DNA from: Peptococcaceae bacterium
GTDB taxonomy: Bacteria > Bacillota > Desulfotomaculia > Desulfotomaculales > Pelotomaculaceae
Assembly: GCA_012518875.1 (NCBI GenBank)
Contig: JAAYRI010000087.1
Coordinates: forward strand, 27,947 to 91,946
Direction of reading: 5' to 3'
Length of the DNA stretch: 64,000 nt
In this document: one piece after another, positions 1-8,349 of the stretch
Layout: every line of letters begins with the position of its first letter
Numbering within the stretch: position 1 is the stretch's first letter
Made by a program: the position numbers and the translations under genes
The notes under the pieces: model-generated
Database searches by the model: none
What the model saw: only the letters and a program-made list of their open reading frames with translations
Told to the model about the DNA's origin: nothing

Positions 1-246
1 GTCTCCCTGACCGGCATGTTTTTGCCTGTTGTGGTCAAAACGAAAATGGTATTCATGTAAGGAGCGGATGGGCACCCGGACAGTCTTGCGGCCATCATGC
101 ATGATGATGCTTTCCTCACTAACGATATCAGCCAGGTTTTTTTTAATGGCTTCTCGCACCTTTTCCCGATGGCGCTGCCTGTCTATTTCCCCCTTGCGGT
201 GTAGGGACCAGTCCTCACGGGTAATAACCAAATTCGGTTCCTTCAT
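1..246 (-). CDS. yhbH: YhbH/DUF444 family sporulation protein, N-terminal part (truncated by window edge)
   Basis: The reverse strand opens with ATG at 246-244 behind a GGGGG ribosome site and stays open to base 1, giving the first 82 residues. The stretch HRKGEIDRQRHREKV followed by ESIIMHDG and PIRSLHEYHFRF is the typical start of the YhbH/DUF444 family, which has a von Willebrand A-like fold and is part of the prkA-yhbH-spoVR sporulation/stress group in spore formers. It begins 11 bases after the prkA stop, so the two are surely cotranscribed. The exact biochemical role of the family is not settled. The C-terminal part lies outside the window. Confidence 0.9.
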   Translation of the reverse strand, partial: MKEPNLVITREDWSLHRKGEIDRQRHREKVREAIKKNLADIVSEESIIMHDGRKTVRVPIRSLHEYHFRFDHNRQKHAGQGD

Positions 247-257
247 GTTATAACCCC

Positions 258-2153
258 CTAGCGGTTGAGCAAACTGCCGATGTACCGCAGTAGTTCGTTG
301 GCACAGTTGGGGCAGTAACCATGGTCCGATATTAAACGGGCGCTTACCTGGTTGATTCTTTTTAGCTGATCGGCATCAGGGGTCTTGGCGGAGGTGGTAA
401 TTTTAACCACATCTTTCAAGTCGGCGAATAATTTTTTTTCGATGGCTTCCCGTAACCGTTCATGGGAGTTGTAGTCAAAGCGCTTGTTTTTACGGGCATA
501 ACTGGAGAGCCTGATTAATATTTCCTCTCGAAAGACCTTTTTAGCACTTTCGGCTATGCCAATCTGCTCCTCTATAGAGCGCATCAGTTTTTCATCGGGC
601 GCCAGCTCCTCATCCGTAATTGGATCCTTGAGCCTGGCCCCGTTGCAGAAAGCCTCTACATTATCCAGGTAGTTTTCAAACAATGTTTTGGCTGATTCTT
701 CATAGGAATAGACAAAGGCCTTTTGCACTTCCTTTTTGGCCATTTCATCATATTCTTGACGGGCGATGGAAATGAAGTTCAACAGGTTGTCACGTTCCTC
801 CACGGTGATGGATGGATGCTGGTCAAGGCCTTCTTTTAAGGCGCGCAGGACGTCGAGGGGGTTGATACAGCGGGTAGAGGTGCGAATGAGGGCTGATGAC
901 AGGCGATTAATCACATAACGGGGGTCAACACCGCTCATGCCCTCGTCCACCGCTTCCTTCTGTAGTTCCTGGAGATCCTTTTGCTTGAAGCCCTCCACAT
1001 CTTCCCCATCATACAGCTTCATTTTTTTTACCAGGTCCATACCCTGTTTTTTAGATTCTGTGAGTCGGGATAAAACTGAGAATATACTGGCCACCCGCAT
1101 GGCGTGAGGGGCAATATGGATGTTGCGCAGGTCGCTCTCCTTGATTAGCTTTTCATAAATCTTAACCTCATCCGTTACCCTGAGGTTGTATGGTATTTTG
1201 ATCACTATAATCCGTGATTGGAGGGCTTCATTTTTCTTATTGCTGATAAAACTCTTGTACTCGTTTTCATTGGTATGGGCTACGATCATCTCATCTGCGT
1301 AGATCAAGGCAAAACGGCCAGCCTTGAAATTGCCTTCCTGGGATAGGCTAAGTAGATTCCAGAGGAATTTTTCATCACACTTGAGCATTTCCTGAAATTC
1401 CATCAACCCCCGGTTGGCAATATTCAGCTCACCGTCAAAACGATAAGCCCGGGGGTCTGATTCCGACCCATATTCTGTGATGGTGGAAAAGTCCATGCTA
1501 CCGGTGAGGTCGGCAATATCTTGCGACTTGGGATCGGAAGGAGTAAAGGTACCAATTCCCGACCGGTTATCCTCAGATAAAAACACCCGTTCCACAGGCA
1601 TCTGTTCTATGTTGCCGTCGTATTTCGTTTCCAGCATCATGCGGCAGGAAGGACACAGTTCCCCTTCGATGTAAACATTATAAACATCTTGAAATTCTTT
1701 TCTCAATTCCCTGGGAATCAGGTGCAGGGGTTCTTCATGCATGGGGCATCCTTTAATACCATAAAAGGCACCTTCATTAGTACGGCTGTATTTTTCCAGA
1801 CCCCTTTTCAGCATGGCCACAAGGGTTGATTTACCGCCGCTTACCGGACCCATAAGCAGCAAAATCCGTTTACGCACATCCAGCCGGCGGGCAGCGGGGT
1901 GAAAGTATTCCTCCACCAGTGTTTCCAGGGTTTTTTCTAAACCAAAGAGCTCCGAGGCAAAAAAGTTATAACTTCTTAGATCACCTTTTTCCTCCATCCC
2001 GGCGCTCTTGATCATATTATAAATCCTGGCATGGGCTAATTGACATACTGATGGTTTTTCTTTGACTATATCAAGGTAGTCTTTAAAGGTTCCCTCCCAG
2101 GCGAGCTGTTTTTCCACAGTACGGTGTTTCTCTATCAATTTCAGGAAGTCCAT
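258..2153 (-). CDS. prkA: PrkA family serine protein kinase / AAA+ protein
   Basis: 631 residues, the same length as Bacillus PrkA. The P-loop GPVSGGKST lies at about residues 102-110 in the N-terminal AAA domain; the C-terminal part is the kinase-like domain of the family. A CPSC pair near the middle is also visible. The start was set at ATG 2153, preceded by GGAGAGAAGG at good spacing; the reading frame is open 17 codons further upstream but without a better ribosome site. PrkA is described as a sporulation- and starvation-associated kinase or AAA+ protease-like protein; its targets here are unknown. It is followed directly by yhbH. Confidence 0.93.
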   Translation of the reverse strand: MDFLKLIEKHRTVEKQLAWEGTFKDYLDIVKEKPSVCQLAHARIYNMIKSAGMEEKGDLRSYNFFASELFGLEKTLETLVEEYFHPAARRLDVRKRILLLMGPVSGGKSTLVAMLKRGLEKYSRTNEGAFYGIKGCPMHEEPLHLIPRELRKEFQDVYNVYIEGELCPSCRMMLETKYDGNIEQMPVERVFLSEDNRSGIGTFTPSDPKSQDIADLTGSMDFSTITEYGSESDPRAYRFDGELNIANRGLMEFQEMLKCDEKFLWNLLSLSQEGNFKAGRFALIYADEMIVAHTNENEYKSFISNKKNEALQSRIIVIKIPYNLRVTDEVKIYEKLIKESDLRNIHIAPHAMRVASIFSVLSRLTESKKQGMDLVKKMKLYDGEDVEGFKQKDLQELQKEAVDEGMSGVDPRYVINRLSSALIRTSTRCINPLDVLRALKEGLDQHPSITVEERDNLLNFISIARQEYDEMAKKEVQKAFVYSYEESAKTLFENYLDNVEAFCNGARLKDPITDEELAPDEKLMRSIEEQIGIAESAKKVFREEILIRLSSYARKNKRFDYNSHERLREAIEKKLFADLKDVVKITTSAKTPDADQLKRINQVSARLISDHGYCPNCANELLRYIGSLLNR

Positions 2154-2334
2154 AGTTTCCTTCTCTCCTTCCCCTTTTGCTTCTAACCTTTCTGTTTTTG
2201 CCAAAGCCGGGCAAACAAGCGGAGATGAATATTACATTATATGCAATATTAGTAAAAAGAAGAATAATCCCTACCCCTGGGAAATCCATAAATTACAACC
2301 TCATGTAGAAATTACTGATACACGGATCTATGAA

Positions 2335-2379
2335 CAAAAAAGCCCCCGGCAAAACCCGATAGTTAGGACAAGCAGGGGC
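2335..2379 (-). terminator. Rho-independent terminator candidate upstream of prkA
   Basis: On the minus strand GCCCC (2379-2375) pairs with GGGGC (2346-2342), with extra pairing inside the loop, followed by a run of T (2341-2335). It is the second of two tandem terminators behind the GerMN gene and lies about 180 bases before prkA, so it could also act as a leader attenuator of prkA. Confidence 0.55.
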
Positions 2380-2392
2380 ATGATTACTTTCA

Positions 2393-2428
2393 AACAAAAA
2401 AGGGACAGACCCTCCCAGGGTTTGTCCC
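2393..2428 (-). terminator. Rho-independent terminator of the GerMN gene
   Basis: A 12-base stem (GGGACAAACCCT against AGGGTCTGTCCC, one G.T pair) with a three-base loop spans 2428-2402 and is followed on the minus strand by TTTTTTGTTT. It fits as terminator for the GerMN lipoprotein gene that ends at 2548. Confidence 0.8.
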
Positions 2429-2432
2429 CATA

Positions 2433-2539
2433 CTAGCTAATAAATATTCCCAAATTGAAATGCAGGCCAACCAGGTAGTTGCAGTTGTCCCTTAACTAGC
2501 TAAATATTCTTAAATTGAAATGCAGGATAATCAGGCAGT
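2433..2539. repeat. Imperfect direct repeat, two copies of about 45 bases
   Basis: The segment 2433-2479 recurs at 2496-2539: both begin CTAGCTAA, share AAATTGAAATGCAGG and then a CAGGTAGT / CAGGCAGT end. The copies differ by a few substitutions and a three-base gap. They sit between the GerMN stop codon and its terminator and overlap no gene. The remainder of the 394-base gap 2154-2547 holds the two terminators and otherwise AT-rich sequence with no supported gene. Confidence 0.7.
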
Positions 2540-2547
2540 CGATGTGT

Positions 2548-3432
2548 TTACCATGTTACGGGGATAGAAATTTTGTCAAGTTCCTGTCCATCTCTGGGGC
2601 TAACCCAGAAAACTGCCAGTTCTCCCTGTCCAGGGGAAGGAGCTTGAAAGTCCAGCTCATATTTAAAGTCACCCCGGCCGGGGGCCCCTTCATTAGCTGT
2701 GGTAAAACCTTCCGCCAGGATTTCACCATGATCATCAACTAGTCGTATATTTACTCCAGCTTCAAACACCCTGGCACTGCCGGAAACCATCAGGGGTGAA
2801 CCCACCTCTTCCCCGGGCTGGGGGCTATTTACCCAGATGGATGGTTCGTTAACCCGGGAAAGATCCCGGCTGAAAGGCTGTAGGTAGAGACCAACATGGC
2901 CCCACCAGTCCATAGCTGCTTCTGCGTCCCCTTCCACAGTGAAAGACACCTTTTCGATGTCCGGAAATTCCGTCAAGGTATTGACGATACTTTGGATACC
3001 CAGGGCCTCCCCGGCAGCCCCCACATTAGCATTGAGAACCTCTTTAGAAAAATCCACTGTGGCCAGTCCATCTTCAATATCAATGTTATTAACCTGAGTC
3101 GCCGCCGGAAGCACCCGGGCTGCTCCGGGAACATTAGGGTTAACTTCTATCAATTCTTTCAGCGCTGCCAGGGCAGCCCCGGAAACAGCATCCGTCTCCA
3201 GAGATACCTGATGCGTTTCCCGCACCAGATAGGAATCATTTTCAGTAGTTTTTACATAGTATACTGCTAAATCTAATTTTTGATCAGGTTCCTCTGTACC
3301 CTGCCGAACACCTGGTGTGGGGCCGGGATCTTCCTTTTCCTCCATCGTATTGCAGCCGGCGAAGGTGAAGGAAACTAATAGAAACACTATGAACACTGGT
3401 AGCAGAACACTTCTTTTTTTATACCAGGACAT
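2548..3432 (-). CDS. GerMN/Gmad2 domain spore germination lipoprotein
   Basis: 294 residues. A lysine-rich N-terminus and hydrophobic segment end in the lipobox FAGC (lipidated Cys at about residue 27), so the protein is expected on the outer face of a membrane. A Pro/Glu linker follows, then a GerMN domain (about 60-175, including VNNIDIEDGLATVDFS) and a C-terminal immunoglobulin-like Gmad2 domain (about 190-290). GerM-type proteins act in sporulation and spore germination, where GerMN is thought to be a structural domain. Start ATG 3432 has AAAGGAGG in front; the open frame extends 17 codons upstream without a ribosome site. It is followed by tandem terminators. Confidence 0.88.
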   Translation of the reverse strand: MSWYKKRSVLLPVFIVFLLVSFTFAGCNTMEEKEDPGPTPGVRQGTEEPDQKLDLAVYYVKTTENDSYLVRETHQVSLETDAVSGAALAALKELIEVNPNVPGAARVLPAATQVNNIDIEDGLATVDFSKEVLNANVGAAGEALGIQSIVNTLTEFPDIEKVSFTVEGDAEAAMDWWGHVGLYLQPFSRDLSRVNEPSIWVNSPQPGEEVGSPLMVSGSARVFEAGVNIRLVDDHGEILAEGFTTANEGAPGRGDFKYELDFQAPSPGQGELAVFWVSPRDGQELDKISIPVTW

Positions 3433-3511
3433 AATCAAAACCTCCTTTGCACCAGAAATAATTATATTGTTCCACACAAACAATAATTAACCTTCATTTT
3501 TTTATATACAG

Positions 3512-4243
3512 TTAATTTGCCTTTAAACCCAGCCTATCTAATAGAGCTGTATGGGCACGCTGCTCAAAGGTATCATCAAGGGGTTTTAGGTATGGCTCTA
3601 GGCCTCGTTTTTTTAAAGCCAGTCTAATTAACTTGTCTGTGAGGGCAGCATTTTTCGGCAGCAGTGGCCCATGTAAATAGGAACAAAAAACATTTTTGTA
3701 CCTGGCGCCTTCCAAACCATCCTTGCCGTTGTTACCCTTACCAAACAATACCTTTCCCAATGGCCCAATGCCATCTAAGAAGGTTCGGCCATAGTGGTTT
3801 TCAAAACCAACAACCCTGGTGGGAACCCCATCCAGTTTCATTTCTATTACAGCATTACCCACCAACCTTTTGCCCCCCGTTTCAGTGTACATGTCCAGGA
3901 TAGCCAGCCCCGGTGCCTGTTTGCCATCCCCTGTTTCATAATGACAGCCGAACAATTGGTAGCCCCCGGAGATGGCTAAAACAACGAGACCGTTTTCTAT
4001 TGCCTTTTGCAACTGATCCCGGCTTTTCATTAAATCGGCACCAGCTAGTTTTTGTTCCTGATCAGAACCGCCTCCCAGAAACACAAAATCATATGCGTTA
4101 AAATCTTTTGTGTCAGCGAGGCTTTTATATAATATTTGCAGGGGAATATTGCGCCATTGGCAGCGTTTTTGGAATGCGACCATATTTCCCCCGTCACCGT
4201 AAAGGTTTAGTAGGTCAGGATACAGATGGCATGCCCTGATCAC
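3512..4243 (-). CDS. gatD: GatD-like glutamine amidotransferase of the lipid II amidation complex (nucleophile Cys replaced by Ser)
   Basis: 243 residues from a GTG start at 4243, preceded by AAGGGGG; a TTG six codons upstream (4261) is an alternative. The length equals that of S. aureus GatD. It is a class I glutamine amidotransferase that should feed ammonia to MurT for amidation of D-Glu in lipid II to D-isoglutamine. The N-terminus HLYPDLLNLYGDGGN and the histidine in SYLHGP (His191) match the family. The nucleophile loop, usually AICGGYQ, reads AISGGYQ here: Ser92 (codon TCC at 3970-3968) stands where the catalytic Cys is expected, and another Cys follows at 100. It overlaps the murT end by 29 bases. 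Family assignment is safe; glutaminase activity is doubtful. Confidence 0.9.
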   Translation of the reverse strand: MIRACHLYPDLLNLYGDGGNMVAFQKRCQWRNIPLQILYKSLADTKDFNAYDFVFLGGGSDQEQKLAGADLMKSRDQLQKAIENGLVVLAISGGYQLFGCHYETGDGKQAPGLAILDMYTETGGKRLVGNAVIEMKLDGVPTRVVGFENHYGRTFLDGIGPLGKVLFGKGNNGKDGLEGARYKNVFCSYLHGPLLPKNAALTDKLIRLALKKRGLEPYLKPLDDTFEQRAHTALLDRLGLKAN

Positions 4244-5618
4244 TTTTATCCCCCTTTTCAACCAGGGATTCTATTATCTTGTGCACCGGCCGCAAGGCGG
4301 TATAGGTAGAAAAAATGTAGGTTGACCCCCTATTACCCCCTAATACTGCCCTAACAGCCTGGTTCATGCTTGCATTTGCCACTATTTTCCCTGTGGGGAT
4401 ACCGGCATATTTCAAACGAAGAGCCACTTCTTCCCCACGTAACCCAGAACATATAAAGCATTGTAGGTGTTTTTGCCGTGCAGCCAACATTTCAAAATTC
4501 ACATCCCAAATCCAGGATATATCCCTGCTGTCGGCAAAGTTGTCGTTAAGAACGATCAGTACATCCCCGGCCCCCCTGTCTTCACAAAGGGTTTCCAGCC
4601 CCTGGTTGAACCCGGTGGGGTTTTTGACTAGGTTTAGATAGACCTGATTATTACCATGTCTAAAATTCTCCATCCGGCCGATAGCAGGTCGGTATTTTCT
4701 CAGGCCGCCCAGGATCGTTTGCAAATTAACACCTAGCAAAATGCTTACAGAAAAGGCTGCCAGAGCATTATACACGTTATGCAGCCCCTGGGTCTGCATT
4801 TCTAAAGCAGCTATAGAGGGAACCATGGACCCGGGATAGGTCAGGCTATATACTCCCTCTTCCCCGGCCTCCATGGCTTCAACCTGGGGCTTAGGCCTTT
4901 TAAAACCACAGTCAGGGCAGCTATATGCGCCAAGCTGGCCATAATGACAATAATTATAAACGAGTAGGGAGCCACAAAAAGGGCATAGCCTGGCTTCCCT
5001 GGCTGTGGGATCCCTTTTGCCCGTGTTTTTATCTGCTGCCAGCCCAAAATAATATACCGGTAAGCATGTCGTGCGATGAAACTGGGCCACAAGTGGATCA
5101 TCGGCATTTAATACCAGGGTGGTTTGGCTTTGCCCCAGAAGGGAGTCCCGGATAATACCAATAACCTTTCCCAACTCCCAGTATCTATCAAGTTGATCCT
5201 GAAAAAAATTTGTCAGCACTACCAACCTGGGGGATAAATTGTCTAACACTTCAGGAATTGAGGCCTCATCCACCTCAATAACAGCATAGTCGCAGTCGAT
5301 TTTTCCTGAGGCGATGGAATTCATGATAAAACTAGTGGTAATACCACTAATCATGTTGGCACCCTCACGATTGGAAATGGTCTTAAAACCAGCTTCCTGC
5401 AACACCCCGGTGATCATATTGACAGTTGTAGTCTTGCCGTTGGTGCCGGTGACCACGATAATCCCCTTACGCACCTGGGCTGCCAGTTTTTTTAGAGCCC
5501 CGGGACAAAAAAGGCGAGCCAGCAGGCCCGGGAAAGAAGAGCCGCCATAACCACAAACCCGGCTTAGTTTTGCTGCCAGCTTACCGGTTAATATCGCCGA
5601 AGATAATAGCAGCTTCAA
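4215..5618 (-). CDS. murT: MurT, Mur ligase-like subunit of lipid II isoglutaminyl synthase
   Basis: 467 residues. An N-terminal hydrophobic stretch precedes the Mur-ligase P-loop VTGTNGKTTT (about 57-65). A four-cysteine zinc ribbon (CPFC at 212-215, CPDC at 234-237), the insertion typical of MurT rather than of MurE or MurF, is present. MurT activates the D-Glu carboxylate of lipid II with ATP and receives ammonia from GatD. The start is TTG 5618 with GGAGAGAG in front. It is the first gene of a two-gene unit with gatD, the two reading frames overlapping at the end. Confidence 0.93.
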   Translation of the reverse strand: MKLLLSSAILTGKLAAKLSRVCGYGGSSFPGLLARLFCPGALKKLAAQVRKGIIVVTGTNGKTTTVNMITGVLQEAGFKTISNREGANMISGITTSFIMNSIASGKIDCDYAVIEVDEASIPEVLDNLSPRLVVLTNFFQDQLDRYWELGKVIGIIRDSLLGQSQTTLVLNADDPLVAQFHRTTCLPVYYFGLAADKNTGKRDPTAREARLCPFCGSLLVYNYCHYGQLGAYSCPDCGFKRPKPQVEAMEAGEEGVYSLTYPGSMVPSIAALEMQTQGLHNVYNALAAFSVSILLGVNLQTILGGLRKYRPAIGRMENFRHGNNQVYLNLVKNPTGFNQGLETLCEDRGAGDVLIVLNDNFADSRDISWIWDVNFEMLAARQKHLQCFICSGLRGEEVALRLKYAGIPTGKIVANASMNQAVRAVLGGNRGSTYIFSTYTALRPVHKIIESLVEKGDKSDQGMPSVS

Positions 5619-5690
5619 TTTATCTCTCTCCTACATATATGACGTATGGGAGCGCTCTCCGGTTCTTGGACAACACCCCTGATGTTTTGG

Positions 5691-6662
5691 TTATTTGCTT
5701 TCTTGTACATTCCTATAATATATTGCTATTCCTTTCCGCCTCTCCCTGGTAATTCTACCCGTTTCCTGCAGGTAATCCAGGTGGGCAAACACCTCGGAAA
5801 TACCGAGAAATGCCTGAAACCCTTTAATTTTTGGATATAGTTGGCGCATTAGCTGGTAGGCGTTCATTTTTTTTCTCACCAGTATATTTTGCAGCACCTC
5901 AAGGCGCTGCCTGTGGTGTTCCAGATACCTTTCAACCAGCGATCGACAATCATCTATATTTTCACCATGGCCCGGTAAACATATCCTTACATCCATGTTT
6001 GCAATCCTTTTTAGGCCGGCCAGATACTGCTTTAAGGCCGGGTTCCGTCTGCTAAAATCGGGATAATCCGCCTCCATAACTGGATTTGGTGTAATGTGTT
6101 TGAGTAAAAAGTCACCGGCAAACAGTTCCCGGCCTACAGGATTATACAAACAAATATGACCGCTGGTATGCCCCGGCATGTGCAGCACGCGGAGGGAGCC
6201 ACCATCTGCAAAATGCAACACCTCTCCTCCTACTACAGCATCTATAAATGATGGCGGTAACACTGGTTTAACAACAGGATCCCTGTCCTGCAAAATTTCA
6301 TTTAGCTCGCCTGCCGGTAGCCCGCTCTCAATTAAAAAAGGGAGCCTTTCCTGGTAGTAACTATATGCGGGGGTAAGCTTCCTGATTTCCAGTTTATGTA
6401 TAACTACCCTTGCCTGTGCCTCCTTCATTAACCAGGCGGCCAAACCACTATGATCGGAATGGTAGTGGGTCACCACAACCCTCTCGATATCCTTTACTGC
6501 AACATCAAGGGAAAGCAACCCCTCTTTAAGGCTGTTCAAGGCTTCTACTGTTTCCGGCCCCGGATCTATTAGGGTCAGGGGACTATTTTTAATCAGGTAG
6601 GCATTGGCGGGGCCGGACCTATAGGGAGTGGGTACCTCAATTTTGTTTATGTTTAACGCCAT
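5691..6662 (-). CDS. Metallo-beta-lactamase fold hydrolase (glyoxalase II-like)
   Basis: 323 residues from ATG 6662 (GGGTGGTAGGT in front); the frame is open 23 codons further up but the family start MALNINKI... fits here. Metal ligands are visible: HYHSDH at about 66-71, HMPGHTSGH, a GD pair in LFAGD, and GHGE near the C-terminal third. The last ~60 residues look like the winged-helix tail common in bacterial MBL hydrolases of the LACTB2/YobT sort. Substrate unknown; thioester or phosphodiester hydrolysis are both possible. It lies 10 bases downstream of the acylphosphatase gene, and the two are probably cotranscribed. Confidence 0.85.
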   Translation of the reverse strand: MALNINKIEVPTPYRSGPANAYLIKNSPLTLIDPGPETVEALNSLKEGLLSLDVAVKDIERVVVTHYHSDHSGLAAWLMKEAQARVVIHKLEIRKLTPAYSYYQERLPFLIESGLPAGELNEILQDRDPVVKPVLPPSFIDAVVGGEVLHFADGGSLRVLHMPGHTSGHICLYNPVGRELFAGDFLLKHITPNPVMEADYPDFSRRNPALKQYLAGLKRIANMDVRICLPGHGENIDDCRSLVERYLEHHRQRLEVLQNILVRKKMNAYQLMRQLYPKIKGFQAFLGISEVFAHLDYLQETGRITRERRKGIAIYYRNVQESK

Positions 6663-6672
6663 ACCTACCACC

Positions 6673-6948
6673 CTAACTAATTGCAAATCCAGCAAATTCA
6701 CCAGTGTAATGTTCCCAGTTCGCAGCAACACCTGTTACTTCAGCCATTGGTGGACCCTGGCGGCACCAGGCAATTAACCTATTAATATCCTTCCTATGGC
6801 CTTCAGCTACAATTTCCACAGTGCCGTTAGATCTATTTCTTACCCAGCCTTTCAAACCCAGGATTGTGGCCTGCTCACGTGTTTCCAATCGAAAATACAC
6901 ACCCTGTACCCTGCCACTTATAATGAGATGTGCACGTGCTTTCACCAT
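6673..6948 (-). CDS. acyP: Acylphosphatase
   Basis: 91 residues, the normal length for this family. GRVQGVYFR carries the catalytic arginine and GWVRN the catalytic asparagine; NGTVEIVAEG completes the signature. It hydrolyses carboxyl-phosphate mixed anhydrides such as acetyl phosphate and 1,3-bisphosphoglycerate. Start ATG 6948 has a GGGGGGGG ribosome site five bases upstream; the frame continues ten codons upstream without need. Cotranscribed with the MBL hydrolase. The gap to the divergent LD-carboxypeptidase gene (6949-7124) is AT-rich and should hold both promoters, but I cannot place the boxes. Confidence 0.93.
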   Translation of the reverse strand: MVKARAHLIISGRVQGVYFRLETREQATILGLKGWVRNRSNGTVEIVAEGHRKDINRLIAWCRQGPPMAEVTGVAANWEHYTGEFAGFAIS

Positions 6949-7124
6949 TTGTTCCCCCCCCATCATTTTTACAAGCAAGTGCTCTTATTATAACAAAAAA
7001 ATATTAAATTTTTTTGAAGAGACACATACTTGTCAGTTATCCAATTTTTTATCCCACTACTGAGGAGCCGGTGGCATTCATAATATATAAATAAAATAGC
7101 AATTCTTAAAATGGGGGACGTACT

Positions 7125-8060
7125 TTGGTTAGAAAACCTGCTGCCCTTGAACAGGGGGCAACCCTGGGAATAATTTCTCCGGCAAGTCCGGCCCACGACC
7201 TGGAGCATTTATCAGCGGGGATAACAGTTGTTGAAAAACTTGGTTTCAAGGTTTCCCTGAGTAAAAACGTACTGGGCTATAATAAATACCTGGCCGGGAC
7301 GGAAAAAGAGCGCCTGGAGGACTTACACAGGGCATTTCTTGATCCGGCTATAAAGGGCATTATATGTCTACGTGGCGGCTATGGTAGTATGAGGCTGCTG
7401 TCCGGCATCAACTACCGTATTGTACGCCGCAACCCCAAAATATTCATCGGCTACAGTGATATAACCGCGCTACAGTTGGCCCTTTGGAAAAAAACCGGTC
7501 TGGTAACCTTTTCCGGCCCCATGCTTACAGCTGATCTGGGAAATGAGCCCAGTGCACTAACCCTTAAACATTTTTATAATGCGCTAACAGAAAGGCACCC
7601 TGTTGGCGCTATCCCCTGTGCACCCAATGCCCAAAAGACTGTGCTAGCCCCCGGTCGGGCCCGCGGACGCCTGCTTGGAGGTAACCTGACTATGGTTGCC
7701 GCTACCCTTGGCACCCCTTACGAAATAGACACCAGGGGCGCTATTCTATTCCTCGAGGATATTGATGAACAGCCCTATCGGGTCGACCGCATGCTCCAAC
7801 AACTGCATCTGGCCGGCAAACTTGACCGGTCCGCCGGGATAGTTTTTGGTGAATTTGTTAACTGTGAAGCTGATGATAAAAATAGCTCCCTAACCTTGCT
7901 GGAGGTTATTCAGGCGGCTGTTGCCAATCTAGGTGTTCCGTCCTTCTATGGACTTTGCGCCGGCCATGGTGCCCACAAGGTAACCCTTCCTTTGGGGGTC
8001 CAGGCAGAAATAAATGCAGATGAATGCCTGTTGGAAATTATCGAACCGGCCACTATTTGA
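7125..8060 (+). CDS. LD-carboxypeptidase (peptidase family S66)
   Basis: 311 residues. The Ser-Glu-His triad is visible: serine in LRGGYGSMRLL (Ser88), glutamate in FLEDIDEQPYR, histidine in GHGAHKVTLPLG. S66 enzymes cut the L-Lys/mDAP to D-Ala bond of murein tetrapeptides during cell wall recycling, or in some members cleave microcin-like peptides (MccF branch). The context gives no hint of the latter. The start is TTG 7125 with GGGGG nine bases upstream. It is divergent from acyP and separated from the ior operon by a terminator. Confidence 0.9.
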   Translation: MVRKPAALEQGATLGIISPASPAHDLEHLSAGITVVEKLGFKVSLSKNVLGYNKYLAGTEKERLEDLHRAFLDPAIKGIICLRGGYGSMRLLSGINYRIVRRNPKIFIGYSDITALQLALWKKTGLVTFSGPMLTADLGNEPSALTLKHFYNALTERHPVGAIPCAPNAQKTVLAPGRARGRLLGGNLTMVAATLGTPYEIDTRGAILFLEDIDEQPYRVDRMLQQLHLAGKLDRSAGIVFGEFVNCEADDKNSSLTLLEVIQAAVANLGVPSFYGLCAGHGAHKVTLPLGVQAEINADECLLEIIEPATI

Positions 8061-8097
8061 ACAATAAATAAATATTATAGACTGATAAAGATAACTT

Positions 8098-8130
8098 TTG
8101 GTTACATTTCTGGTTCTATTATGATAAAAT
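8098..8130 (+). promoter_or_regulatory. Candidate sigma-A-type promoter upstream of the ior leader
   Basis: TTGGTT (8098-8103) and TATGAT (8120-8125) are 16 bases apart; TTACAT (8102-8107) with TAAAAT (8125-8130) at 17 bases is an overlapping alternative. Transcription from here would give a roughly 95-base leader with almost no C before the hairpin at 8227. Confidence 0.4.
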
Positions 8131-8226
8131 ATAGTTCAGTTGATTGAGAATTTAATATTGTGAGGTTAGTTGAGTTAGAGATGAGCTTAGGTAAGATTGG
8201 TTGAGGTGTTTTTTTGTTTTTTTAAA

Positions 8227-8248
8227 ACTGGGCTCCGCCCGGTTTTTT
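8227..8248 (+). terminator. Rho-independent terminator / possible attenuator before iorA
   Basis: ACTGGGC (8227-8233) and GCCCGGT (8237-8243) form a seven-base stem with a TCC loop, followed by TTTTTT. It lies between the candidate promoter near 8100 and iorA at 8350, so besides ending readthrough from the LD-carboxypeptidase gene it could terminate a short RNA or attenuate the ior operon. Confidence 0.75.
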
Positions 8249-8349
8249 ACCTTTTTGGAGACTTTTGAGGCCCTTTGCCCAGAAAGTCACCAGGTAGTAG
8301 GGTTACATGCACATCTATAGCAAAATTTAAATCAATTGGGGGTTTAAAT

